From: Collinsella sp. MSK.8.10
Lineage (GTDB): Bacteria; Actinomycetota; Coriobacteriia; Coriobacteriales; Coriobacteriaceae
Direction: 5' to 3'
Length of the DNA: 64,000 nucleotides
NCBI RefSeq assembly: GCF_019041915.1
Contig: NZ_JAHPYF010000004.1
Span: forward strand, 62,001 to 126,000
Shown: in pieces, positions 9,100 through 17,442 of the stretch
Layout of the letters: every line of letters starts with the position of its first letter
Numbering within the stretch: the stretch's first letter is position 1
Program-made: the position numbers and the translations under genes
The notes under the pieces: model-generated
Database searches by the model: none
Told to the model about the DNA's origin: nothing
The model's input: only the letters and a program-made list of their open reading frames with translations

Positions 9100-9397
9100 G
9101 ATGGGGACGAGTAGTCGGCCGTCCGCATGTTACAGAGAGCGGGGAGCGCTGAGAACCCGTGCATGCGACCGATGAAAATCACCCCGGAGCTGCGGTCCCA
9201 ACGGACGCGTCGCACAGGCTCGTCCTAGTAGATATCGCCGAGATGGTCGTCGATACAGGCCAGCCGAGTAACGGATGCGAGCGCGCGAATACGCGGGCGA
9301 GGGCATCTAAGCTGGGTGGTTAAACGAAGAGCTTTTGCGGGCGTACAGTCCGTTTTGTGGCGCTTCGTCCCAGCTTGTAGGGACGGGCGCTTTTTTG
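9100..9397 (+). ncRNA. T-box riboswitch leader of ileS
   Basis: Stem I is closed by GGACGAG (9105-9111) with CTCGTCC (9219-9225). An ATC isoleucine codon at 9178-9180 sits in the expected specifier position, followed by ACCCCGGAGC. The T-box bulge TGGT (9317-9320) would pair with ACCA of tRNA-Ile. GCTGGG (9311-9316) can pair with CCCAGC (9369-9374) as antiterminator, exclusive with the terminator at 9360-9396. Uncharged tRNA-Ile should therefore permit read-through into ileS. Confidence 0.88.
9360..9396 (+). terminator. T-box terminator before ileS
   Basis: Arms 9360-9371 and 9380-9390 form a GC-rich stem with one bulged T, then six T (9391-9396). Its 5' arm overlaps the antiterminator pairing of the T-box. 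Confidence 0.85.
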
Positions 9398-9439
9398 GTG
9401 CCCAGCGGGCGTGCGCGCCCATGACATGAAAGGGGTACC

Positions 9440-12241
9440 GTGGCAAACGAGTACAAGCAGACGATGAATCTGCCCAAGACCGGTTTTCCCATGCGTGCCG
9501 GTCTTTCCAAGTCCGAGCCCAAGCGACTCAAGGACTGGCAGGACAACAAGGTCTACGAGCAGGTTCTGAAGAAGAACGAGGGTCACAAGAAGTTCGTGCT
9601 GCACGACGGCCCTCCGTACGCCAACGGCCCGATCCACATCGGCCACGCCATGAACAAGATCTCCAAGGACATGATCAACCGTTACTGGATGATGCAGGGC
9701 TATGAGGTTCCATATGTCCCCGGTTGGGATTGCCATGGCCAGCCGATCGAGCATAAGGTCGAGGAGAAGCTCGGCACCGAGAAGTTCAACCAGACCTCCA
9801 CGGCTAAGATCCGCGAGCTTTGCAACAAGTTCGCTGTCGAGAACATCGAGCTGCAGAAGGCCGGCTTCCGTCGCCTGGGCGTGCTCGGCGATTGGGACAA
9901 CCCCTATCTGACGCTCTATCACCAGCATGACGCCGCCGACATCGAGGTTTTCAAGGCCATGTTCGACAAGGGCATGATCTATCGCGGTCACAAGCCCGTT
10001 CACTGGTGCAAGCACTGCCATACCGCACTTGCTGAGGCCGAGATTGAGTACTCCGACGAGACGAGCCCGTCCATCTTCGTGCGCTTTGAGATGACCTCCA
10101 AGCCCGCCGGCCTCGAGAACTTCGACGGCCCGGTTGACTTTATCATCTGGACGACCACGCCGTGGACCATCCCCTCCGACCAGGCAGTTTCTCTCAAGCC
10201 CGGTGCCGCCTACGTCGCCGTTGAGCACGACGGCCGCGCCGAGGTCATGCTCGAGGACCTAGCTCCCAAGTGCTGCGAGGAGTTTGGCTGGGAGTACACC
10301 CCGGTTGTGGTCGACGGCAAGCCCTATGTGGTTCCCGCCGAGACCTTCCACCACATCCACTACAAGCAGCCGATCTTTGACGGCGTTGAGGGCGTGGCGC
10401 TGCTGGCCGATTACGTCGGTGTCGATGACGGTACCGGTATTGTCCACAACTCGCCCGGCCACGGCGTCGACGACTACTTTGCCTGCCTCAAGGAGGGCAT
10501 CACCGACATCTGCATGCCGGTCGATGACGACGGCAAGTTCTACACCGGTGAGGAGTTTGGCACCGGTGGCCCCTTCAGCGGCATGGATACCGACGAGGCC
10601 AACCCGCATATCATCGAGTTCCTGCGCGAGCGCGGCACCCTGGTCCTCGAGAAGAAGATCACGCACAGCTATCCGCACTGCTGGCGCTGCAAGCACCCGG
10701 TGCTCTTCCGTGCTACCGACCAGTGGTTCGTCTCGATGGACAAGACGGGTCTGCGTGAGCAGGCTGGCAAGGAGGTCCGCGAGAACGTCAAGTGGTATCC
10801 GGCCCATGCCGCCAACCGCATTGGCGCCATGGTCGAGCAGCGTCCCGACTGGTGCATCAGCCGCCAGCGCAACTGGGGCGTGCCTATCCCTAGCTACACT
10901 TGCGCCGACTGCGGCGAGAAGGTCATGAACGACGCCACGCTCGACGCCGTCATCAAGCTCTTCCACGAGAAGGGCTCCGACGCCTGGTTCACCGACGCTC
11001 CCGAGAGCTACCTGGGCGAGGCCTGCGTCTGCCCCAAGTGCGGTGGCCATCACCTCAAGGCCGATAAGGACATCCTCGACGTGTGGTGGGACTCCGGCGT
11101 ATCTTGGAAGGCCGTCTGCGAGTATCGCCCTGAGCTGGAGTATCCGGCGGACGTGTATCTTGAGGGCTCCGACCAGCACCGTGGTTGGTTCCAGAGCTCG
11201 CTGCTCACCTCGGTGGGCGCCAACGGCCATGCCCCGTACAAGGCGGTCGTCTCGCAGGGCTTCACCCTCGACGGCCAGGGCCGCAAGATGTCCAAGTCGC
11301 TCGGCAACGTCATCGACCCCAACAAGGTCTGCGACGAGATGGGCGCCGACATCATTCGTCTGTGGGTTGCATCCGTCGATACCAGCTCCGACGTGTCCAT
11401 CGACCACGAGATCCTTGCTCGTACGTCCGATGCCTACCGTCGTTTCCGCAACACGCTGCGCTTCCTGCTCTCCGAGCTCGAGGGTCAGTTTGAGCCCGAG
11501 ACCGACGGCGTCGCCTTTGTCGACTTGTTGCCGCTCGACAAGCTCATGGTTGCCCGTCTGACCCAGGTCCAGGCCGAGGTCGACGACGCCTATGCCAGCT
11601 ACGAGTTCCCGCGCGCCTACCGTGCGCTCTACGACTTTGTGGTTACCGAGCTTTCCAACGTGTATCTCGACGCCCTAAAGGATCGTCTGTACTGTGACAA
11701 GCCCGGCTCGCTCGAGCGCCGCAGCGCCCAGACCGTGCTGGCCGAGCTCTTCTCGATGCTCATGCGCGATCTGCAGCCGATCCTGTCCTACACCGTCGAC
11801 GAGGCCATGGCCTATGCGCCTGCCGGCTGCGTCGACCACCAGAAGTATGCCGCGCTGCTCGATTGGTACAAGTCGCCCATCACGGTCGACGAGGCCAACG
11901 AGTTTGAGGGCGTGCTCGAGGCTTCGCTCGAGCTCCGTAGCGCCGTGACCAAGGCCCTTGAGGATGCCCGTTCTGCCGGCACCTTCACCAAGAGCCAGCA
12001 GGTCCGCGTCAAGGCGGTCGTTCCTGCCGAGATGTATGCGCTGCTGACCGGCGACAAGGCCGTCGACCTGGCCGAGTTCTACATCGTCTCCGATGTTGAG
12101 CTGACCCAGGGCGAGGAGCTCTCCGTTGCCATTGAGGCTGCCGAGGGCGAGTGCTGCGACCGTTGCTGGAACTATCGCACCACCGTCGGCGAGTACAACG
12201 GCCACGCGCATATCTGCAAGCGCTGCGCCGATGCTTTGTAG
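9440..12241 (+). CDS. ileS: Isoleucyl-tRNA synthetase
   Basis: 933 residues, normal for bacterial IleRS. Class I signatures are both present: PIHIGHAMN (HIGH) near residue 60 and KMSKS in GRKMSKSLGN near residue 617. The CP1 editing domain lies between them, and a C-terminal zinc finger with CCDRCW and CKRC ends the protein. The start is GTG 9440 with AAAGGGG 4 nt upstream. Expression is controlled by the preceding T-box. The stop codon is embedded in a perfect palindrome (12239-12271). Confidence 0.97.
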   Translation: MANEYKQTMNLPKTGFPMRAGLSKSEPKRLKDWQDNKVYEQVLKKNEGHKKFVLHDGPPYANGPIHIGHAMNKISKDMINRYWMMQGYEVPYVPGWDCHGQPIEHKVEEKLGTEKFNQTSTAKIRELCNKFAVENIELQKAGFRRLGVLGDWDNPYLTLYHQHDAADIEVFKAMFDKGMIYRGHKPVHWCKHCHTALAEAEIEYSDETSPSIFVRFEMTSKPAGLENFDGPVDFIIWTTTPWTIPSDQAVSLKPGAAYVAVEHDGRAEVMLEDLAPKCCEEFGWEYTPVVVDGKPYVVPAETFHHIHYKQPIFDGVEGVALLADYVGVDDGTGIVHNSPGHGVDDYFACLKEGITDICMPVDDDGKFYTGEEFGTGGPFSGMDTDEANPHIIEFLRERGTLVLEKKITHSYPHCWRCKHPVLFRATDQWFVSMDKTGLREQAGKEVRENVKWYPAHAANRIGAMVEQRPDWCISRQRNWGVPIPSYTCADCGEKVMNDATLDAVIKLFHEKGSDAWFTDAPESYLGEACVCPKCGGHHLKADKDILDVWWDSGVSWKAVCEYRPELEYPADVYLEGSDQHRGWFQSSLLTSVGANGHAPYKAVVSQGFTLDGQGRKMSKSLGNVIDPNKVCDEMGADIIRLWVASVDTSSDVSIDHEILARTSDAYRRFRNTLRFLLSELEGQFEPETDGVAFVDLLPLDKLMVARLTQVQAEVDDAYASYEFPRAYRALYDFVVTELSNVYLDALKDRLYCDKPGSLERRSAQTVLAELFSMLMRDLQPILSYTVDEAMAYAPAGCVDHQKYAALLDWYKSPITVDEANEFEGVLEASLELRSAVTKALEDARSAGTFTKSQQVRVKAVVPAEMYALLTGDKAVDLAEFYIVSDVELTQGEELSVAIEAAEGECCDRCWNYRTTVGEYNGHAHICKRCADAL

Positions 12242-12271
12242 GTTACGGCGTTCGTAGAACGCCGTAACCTA
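12239..12271. repeat. Perfect 15-bp inverted repeat over the ileS stop codon
   Basis: Arms 12239-12253 and 12257-12271 are perfectly complementary around a GTA loop, and the left arm starts with the ileS TAG. No T-run follows, so it is not a canonical terminator; it may protect the mRNA 3' end. Confidence 0.8.
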
Positions 12272-12281
12272 CCGACGCTGC

Positions 12282-12379
12282 AAACGCCCCTAAGCGGCAA
12301 TCTGACGTTCAATCGTCGGTCGCGTACCAAAGTACGCTTCCCTCCTCTTTCACGTCACCTTGCTCGCTTAGGGACGTTT
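12282..12379. repeat. Structured 98-bp intergenic element
   Basis: 15-nt ends (12282-12296 and 12365-12379) are inverted repeats with one mismatch, and a perfect hairpin GCGTAC-CAAA-GTACGC lies inside (12322-12337). No reading frame is supported. It may be a repeated intergenic element or a non-coding RNA. The rest of the 12242-12614 gap holds tandem hairpins and no gene. Confidence 0.55.
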
Positions 12380-12431
12380 TCGCTGTTGGTGACGATAACG
12401 CGGCGTTTCCATTGCTGGAGCTAGAGGCTTT

Positions 12432-12499
12432 CTTTCGACTTGCGTTTTTAGTCGAAAGCTATTAAGCGACATTCCGTTATTCGGAATGTCGCTTTCGTT
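12432..12499 (+). terminator. Tandem hairpins with terminator before lspA
   Basis: A first hairpin pairs CTTTCGACT (12432-12440) with AGTCGAAAG (12450-12458). A second has a perfect 13-bp stem (12464-12476 with 12482-12494) followed by TCGTTTTT, a good intrinsic terminator. Confidence 0.8.
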
Positions 12500-12614
12500 T
12501 TTAGCTGGTTATTTCGCTTGCGTTGGTGGATATGTCGTGCGTTCTGCGTATGGCAATATAAGATAGTTCTTTGTATTAAACGTAATTCGATGTTCTTGAG
12601 GGTAGGGGATTGAT

Positions 12615-13214
12615 TTGGGTCGTGCTGGGGATATGACGCCGCCTTTGCGTTGGCGGTTGGGTGTTGCTGGTGGGGTGGCGCTGGCTGTGTTGCTTGTTGA
12701 CCAGCTGACCAAGCTTGCGGTTCGTGCCGTGGGCGACGCTTTGCATGTGACCGTTATCCCCGGTGTTATCGACTTTATGTTTGTCCGCAATATCGGAGCC
12801 GCCTTTAGCATGGGCGAGGGTCATGGCGTCACTTTCGCTGTGTTGGCGCTTGCGGTCATTGTCGCCATTGCCGTGTACTTGCTCCGTGCATCCCAGCTCG
12901 CCCATCTTGAGGTCGTGGGCATGGCGATGGTTGCGGGCGGTGCTATTGGCAACGCTATCGATCGTTTGGCCTTTGGCTTCGTGACCGATTTTATTGCCAC
13001 CACCTTCATCGACTTCCCCGTCTTCAATGTGGCCGATATCGGCATTACCTTGGGCGTCGTGCTCGCCCTCTTCGGATACATGTTCTTGAGCCCCGCGGCC
13101 CGTGAGGTCGACGCGACCGCTGAGCTTAACGCCCGTGACGAGGCCCGCGCCAAGCGCAAGGCCCAGCAACGCGGGGAGCGTGCCCGCAAAATTCGCGAAA
13201 GGAACGAGCGCTAA
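12615..13214 (+). CDS. lspA: Lipoprotein signal peptidase II
   Basis: 199 residues, four predicted membrane helices. Cleaves the signal peptide of prolipoproteins, which matters for the lipoproteins encoded at 51.8-55 kb. The two catalytic aspartates are recognisable in GNAIDRL and FNVADIGI. The last 45 residues form a highly charged Lys/Arg-rich tail beyond the usual 150-170 residue length. The start is taken as TTG 12615, which has AGGGTAGGGG at ribosome distance; ATG 12633 is the alternative. The stop overlaps the next gene's start (TAATG). Confidence 0.92.
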   Translation: MGRAGDMTPPLRWRLGVAGGVALAVLLVDQLTKLAVRAVGDALHVTVIPGVIDFMFVRNIGAAFSMGEGHGVTFAVLALAVIVAIAVYLLRASQLAHLEVVGMAMVAGGAIGNAIDRLAFGFVTDFIATTFIDFPVFNVADIGITLGVVLALFGYMFLSPAAREVDATAELNARDEARAKRKAQQRGERARKIRERNER

Positions 13215-14227
13215 TGGCCGACATCCATATTCTTGTTGCCGACGATGCCGCCGGTCAGCGTCTTGACGCTTATCTGGGCGCCAATGACGGCTGTCCTACG
13301 CGTTCTGCCTGTGCGCATCTGATCGAGGGCGGCGCCGTCGCTGTCAATGGCGAGACCTGCCTGTCCAAAAAGTACGCCGTGCGAGCCGGCGACCGTATTT
13401 CGGTCGATTTGCCCGAGCCGCACGATCCCACCGATGTGATTCCCGAGGCCATCCCGCTCGACATTCGCTATGAGGACGATTATCTCATTGTGCTCTCCAA
13501 GCAGCGCGGCCTGGTGTGCCATCCTGCGCATGGTCATGAGAGCGGTACGCTCGCGAATGCCCTGGTCTATCACTGCGGTATCGACCATCTGGGCACCGTG
13601 CAGGGTGAGGACCGACCCGGCATCGTGCATCGCCTGGATCGCGATACCTCGGGCCTTATGCTCGCGGCAAAAGACGACGACACCCAGCGCGCGCTTCAAA
13701 ATCTTATCCGCACGCGCACGCTCGATCGTCGCTATATCACGCTTGTCCACGGGCACATCGCCATGGACGAGGGCACCATCAATACCGGTATTGCCCGTTC
13801 CACGCGCGACCGCGTCAAGATGGCGGTTTCGGACGACCCCTTTGCCCGTCAGGCCATTACGACCTTCAAGGTGCTCGAGCGCTTTGATTCCACGCGTTTC
13901 GACGACGGCTACACGCTTGTCGAGTGCCACCTGTTTACCGGCAGAACGCACCAGATTCGTGTGCACATGCGCCATATCAACCACGCCTGCGTGGGCGATC
14001 CGCTCTACGGCAAGTGCGATGCGCGTGCCGATCAGGGTCTGACCAGGCAGTTCCTTCATTCCTGGCGCGTGGCGTTCGACCATCCCGTGACGGGGGAGCG
14101 CATTGAGTGCCGCGACGAGTTGCCCTGGGATCTCGCTGCGGTTCTTGACGATTTGGCTCCGCGCTCGCTCGGTCGCACTGCCGCCGGTGACGAAATCGTC
14201 TCTCAGCTCGGTCTGCTCGAAGCCTAG
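13214..14227 (+). CDS. RluD/RluA family pseudouridine synthase
   Basis: 337 residues. An N-terminal S4 RNA-binding domain (QRLDAYLG ... GGAVAVNGE) is followed by the catalytic domain, with the active-site aspartate in HRLDRDTSGLML and the C-terminal RTHQIRVHMRHI plus GDPLYG motif. Isomerises uridines in rRNA; by family closest to RluD. The ATG overlaps the lspA stop by one base, a pairing common in many bacteria, so translation is coupled. Confidence 0.93.
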   Translation: MADIHILVADDAAGQRLDAYLGANDGCPTRSACAHLIEGGAVAVNGETCLSKKYAVRAGDRISVDLPEPHDPTDVIPEAIPLDIRYEDDYLIVLSKQRGLVCHPAHGHESGTLANALVYHCGIDHLGTVQGEDRPGIVHRLDRDTSGLMLAAKDDDTQRALQNLIRTRTLDRRYITLVHGHIAMDEGTINTGIARSTRDRVKMAVSDDPFARQAITTFKVLERFDSTRFDDGYTLVECHLFTGRTHQIRVHMRHINHACVGDPLYGKCDARADQGLTRQFLHSWRVAFDHPVTGERIECRDELPWDLAAVLDDLAPRSLGRTAAGDEIVSQLGLLEA

Positions 14228-14309
14228 CCAGTATTAGGTGGTTTCTTGAACTCGGTAAGCCTGCGGTAAGATATACGGTTGTTTACGTAACGCGTTCTCG
14301 GGAGCCTGC

Positions 14310-15605
14310 ATGCTCGCCTTTTTACAAACCAACACACCCATCGTGGTCTTCAACCAGATTGTCGTCACGCTGCTCACGGTCTGCTTTCTGTACCAGGTGG
14401 TCTTCTTTGTCATTGGCGCTCTTCGTGGCGAGGTCGCGCCTCCCAAGGCCAAAAAACTCCATCGTTATGCTTTCTTTATCGCGGCGCATAACGAGGAGGC
14501 CGTGATCGCCAACCTTGTTCGCTCCATCAAGGACCAGGATTATCCGTCCGAGCTTATCGAGGTCTTCGTGGTTGCCGACGCCTGCACCGACAACACCGCA
14601 CAGCTCGCGCGCGAGGCAGGTGCCATTGTTTACGAGCGCAATGATCTTGCCCGTAAGGGTAAGAGCTGGGTCATGGACTTTGGCTTCGACCGCATCCTTA
14701 ACGAGTATCCCGACACGTTTGAAGGCTACTTTATCTTCGATGCCGATAACGTTATCTCCCGCGATTACGTGTCCAAGATGAACGATGCCTTTGACCAGGG
14801 ATTCCATGTGGTCACGAGCTATCGCAACTCCAAGAATTTTGGCAGCTCGTGGATCTCGGCAGCTAATGCTACTTGGTACCTGCGCGAGGCGCGCTTTCTC
14901 AACAACGCGCGTAATATCTGTAAGACGTCTTGCGCCGTCTCGGGTTCGGGCTACCTCATCTCCGCCAGTGTTATTGAGGGCATGCACGGCTGGCAGTTCC
15001 ACACGCTGACCGAGGACATTCAGTTCACTACGTTCTGCGCTATTCACGGTATTCGCATTGGCTATGCGCCGGCGGAGTTCTTTGACGAGCAACCCGTGAC
15101 GTTCAAGGCATCCTGGAAGCAGCGTATGCGCTGGACCAAGGGCTTTTACCAGGTGTTCTTTACCTACGGCAAGCATCTGGTCAAGTCGACGTTCCGCTAT
15201 CATCGCTTTGCCGCCTACGACATGTTCATGACGATCGCCCCGGGTATGCTGCTATCGCTGATCTCGATGCTCGCTAATGCGACGTTCTTGATTGTGGGTG
15301 GCCTTTCGCATGGTTTCTTGGCTACCGAAGTCGAGATGCAGGCGTGCGCCGCTTCGCTCATTATGACCTTCGCCATGATGTATCAGACCTTCTTTATCCT
15401 GGCGCTGCTCACGACTATCTTTGAGTACAAGCACATTCACTGCGCGCAAAAGTGGCGTCTGGTGACTAACCTGTTTACCTTCCCGATCTTTATGTTCAGC
15501 TATATCCCCATCACGGTGGCCGCGCTGTTCCTGAAGGTCGACTGGGTTCCTACCCAGCATGCCGTAAACGTCACCCTCGACGAGGTCATGCAAGGCGCCA
15601 AATAA
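14310..15605 (+). CDS. Glycosyltransferase family 2, membrane-bound
   Basis: 431 residues. An N-terminal helix (VVTLLTVCFLYQVVFFVIGA) anchors a GT-A domain: start of the fold at AFFIAAHNEEAVIANLV, metal-binding DxD in IFDADN, TEDIQ as the acceptor/base region and QRMRW as the QxxRW motif of processive enzymes. At least three C-terminal helices follow. Probably adds or polymerises a sugar at the membrane for an envelope polysaccharide; donor and product are unknown. GGGAG precedes the ATG. Flanked by its own terminator, so likely monocistronic. Confidence 0.85.
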   Translation: MLAFLQTNTPIVVFNQIVVTLLTVCFLYQVVFFVIGALRGEVAPPKAKKLHRYAFFIAAHNEEAVIANLVRSIKDQDYPSELIEVFVVADACTDNTAQLAREAGAIVYERNDLARKGKSWVMDFGFDRILNEYPDTFEGYFIFDADNVISRDYVSKMNDAFDQGFHVVTSYRNSKNFGSSWISAANATWYLREARFLNNARNICKTSCAVSGSGYLISASVIEGMHGWQFHTLTEDIQFTTFCAIHGIRIGYAPAEFFDEQPVTFKASWKQRMRWTKGFYQVFFTYGKHLVKSTFRYHRFAAYDMFMTIAPGMLLSLISMLANATFLIVGGLSHGFLATEVEMQACAASLIMTFAMMYQTFFILALLTTIFEYKHIHCAQKWRLVTNLFTFPIFMFSYIPITVAALFLKVDWVPTQHAVNVTLDEVMQGAK

Positions 15606-15613
15606 CCACCACC

Positions 15614-15658
15614 AAAACCACCGCAAAGGGGACAGGCACCTTTGTGGTGGTTTTTGCT
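15614..15658 (+). terminator. Terminator after the glycosyltransferase
   Basis: A 16-bp stem (15614-15629 with 15639-15654, one G-T pair), 9-nt loop, then T-run. Its arms are almost identical to those of the terminator at 7821-7863. Confidence 0.9.
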
Positions 15659-15686
15659 TTTGCGATGCAGCTCGAGGAGGTACTCG

Positions 15687-16109
15687 ATGTTTTATATCCC
15701 GTTTTGGATTTGCATCTTTGCCGGCGCGGCGATTGATGCCCGTCAGCGACGTTTTCCCAATGAACTTGCCGGTGCGTGTGCGGTGACGGCGTTAGTGGGC
15801 GTTTGGCTCGACAAAGGCGTTAACACAGCGCTTGACCACGCGGGTCTTGCCGTCATTGTGTATCTTGCTCTCGTGCTGACTGAGTCCCTCTGGCGTCGTC
15901 TTCGCCAAATCCCGGGCATCGGCATGGGGGATGCCAAGGCGCTCTTCGCGCTTTGCACGCTCGACCCTATGGGTGGCGTCGTGGCATTTGCCGTCGCACT
16001 CCTGGCTCTGGCCCTTTCCTGCCTCTTCACAAAATCGCGCTCCCTGCCATTGCTCCCGTTTTTAGTGCCGATTTTTGCCATAATCGAGGTCGTGGGCTGC
16101 ACTTTGTAA
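15687..16109 (+). CDS. Small A24-type prepilin peptidase
   Basis: 140 residues, mostly hydrophobic. Two aspartates typical of A24 peptidases are seen: DARQRRFPN near the N-terminus and the GxGD motif in GIGMGDAKALFAL. It lacks the N-terminal methylase domain of full-length PilD, like the CpaA/TadV type. It would process pilin-like signal peptides in the membrane. No pilus or secretion genes lie nearby, so its client is unknown. ATG 15687 follows GAGGAGG with a 6-nt gap. Confidence 0.8.
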   Translation: MFYIPFWICIFAGAAIDARQRRFPNELAGACAVTALVGVWLDKGVNTALDHAGLAVIVYLALVLTESLWRRLRQIPGIGMGDAKALFALCTLDPMGGVVAFAVALLALALSCLFTKSRSLPLLPFLVPIFAIIEVVGCTL

Positions 16110-16140
16110 CCGATTGCGCATCCTTCTTAAGGAGCATGCC

Positions 16141-17388
16141 ATGGAATCTAATCAAGAAACGGCCGTCATTAAGGCGCGCATGGACCGTATTCCCTCAGCG
16201 TTGTCGCCCGAGCTTGTCGAGCGCATTGCCGCCGATCGTGCTTCGGGCTATGTCAACCCGTATCGTTGCAACGATGATCAGGTCATTCGTCGTATTGATC
16301 GCACTACCGACAAAGGCACGCTTATGCGTCCGGCGTTTATGCGCGATACCGAAAAGATACTTCATCTTCCGGCTTACACCCGGTATGCGGGCAAAACGCA
16401 GGTCTTTAGCTTTCGTAGCAATGACGATCTGTCACGCCGCGGTTTGCACGTGCAGCTTGTCTCGCGCATTGCGCGCGATATCGGTCGCGCCCTGGGGCTC
16501 AATTGCGATCTGATCGAGGCGATTGGCCTGGGCCACGACTTGGGACACACGCCTTTCGGCCATTCCGGCGAGCGCTTCCTCAACGATATCTATCATGAGC
16601 GTACGGGGCGTTATTTTTTCCATAACGTGCAGTCGGTTCGCGTGCTCGACGCGTTGTATGGCCGCAACGTGTCGCTCCAGACGCTCGACGGCGTGCTATG
16701 CCATAACGGCGAGTACGAGCAGCGTGTGTTTGAGCTCTCGGACATGGGCTCCTTTGACCAGTTTGACCAGACGGTTGAGGATTGCATTGCCACGGGCTAT
16801 AGCGCAATTGAGCATCTGCGTCCCATGACGCTCGAGGGCTGCGTCGTTCGCATCTCGGATATTCTTGCCTACGTCGGTCGTGACCGTCAGGATGCGATCG
16901 CGGCGGGCCTGCTGTCACCCGACGCTTTTGATGATGGCCGGGGCGGTGCCTACAACAGCTGGATCCTTACGCACGCTTCCATCGATATCGTGGAGCATAG
17001 CTATGGTAAGCCGCGCATCGAGATGAGCGAGGACCTGTTTGAGGAGATCCGCCGGGCCAAGCGCGAGAACTACGAGAAGATCTATAGCAAGGGCGGTATC
17101 GAAGGCGACTCCGAGGCGGAGCTGCGCGAAGCCTTCGAAAAGCTTTACGACCGTTGCCTGCAGGATATAAACGAAGGTGACGAGTCCTCGTATATCTTTA
17201 AACACCACATTTCTCGCATCGAGCAGCAGCTTTCCTACTACGATCGCGCCTATGCCTGGCAGGACGACAAGGATCAAGCCGTGGTGGATTATATCGCGAG
17301 CATGACGGACGGTTATTTCTGCGAACTGACGAGCAAGCTGTTCCCGGGTCTAAAGTTTCCGCATCGTACCTATATTAACGAACGGTAG
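16141..17388 (+). CDS. HD-domain deoxynucleoside triphosphate triphosphohydrolase (dGTPase-like)
   Basis: 415 residues. The HD metal-binding site is clear: the His after RRGL in GLHVQLVSRIARDI, the HD pair in GLGHDLGHTPFGHSGE (about residue 132) and a later Asp in VVRISDILAYVGRD. This arrangement is that of Dgt-type enzymes that hydrolyse dNTPs to the nucleoside and triphosphate. AAGGAG stands 6 nt before the ATG at 16141; the frame upstream to 16114 has no ribosome site. Its role in nucleotide pools or DNA quality control is inferred. Confidence 0.87.
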   Translation: MESNQETAVIKARMDRIPSALSPELVERIAADRASGYVNPYRCNDDQVIRRIDRTTDKGTLMRPAFMRDTEKILHLPAYTRYAGKTQVFSFRSNDDLSRRGLHVQLVSRIARDIGRALGLNCDLIEAIGLGHDLGHTPFGHSGERFLNDIYHERTGRYFFHNVQSVRVLDALYGRNVSLQTLDGVLCHNGEYEQRVFELSDMGSFDQFDQTVEDCIATGYSAIEHLRPMTLEGCVVRISDILAYVGRDRQDAIAAGLLSPDAFDDGRGGAYNSWILTHASIDIVEHSYGKPRIEMSEDLFEEIRRAKRENYEKIYSKGGIEGDSEAELREAFEKLYDRCLQDINEGDESSYIFKHHISRIEQQLSYYDRAYAWQDDKDQAVVDYIASMTDGYFCELTSKLFPGLKFPHRTYINER

Positions 17389-17442
17389 TTCGTATTAATT
17401 CGGTATACTGTTAGTGGAAAACGTATTTGATTAATACACGGG

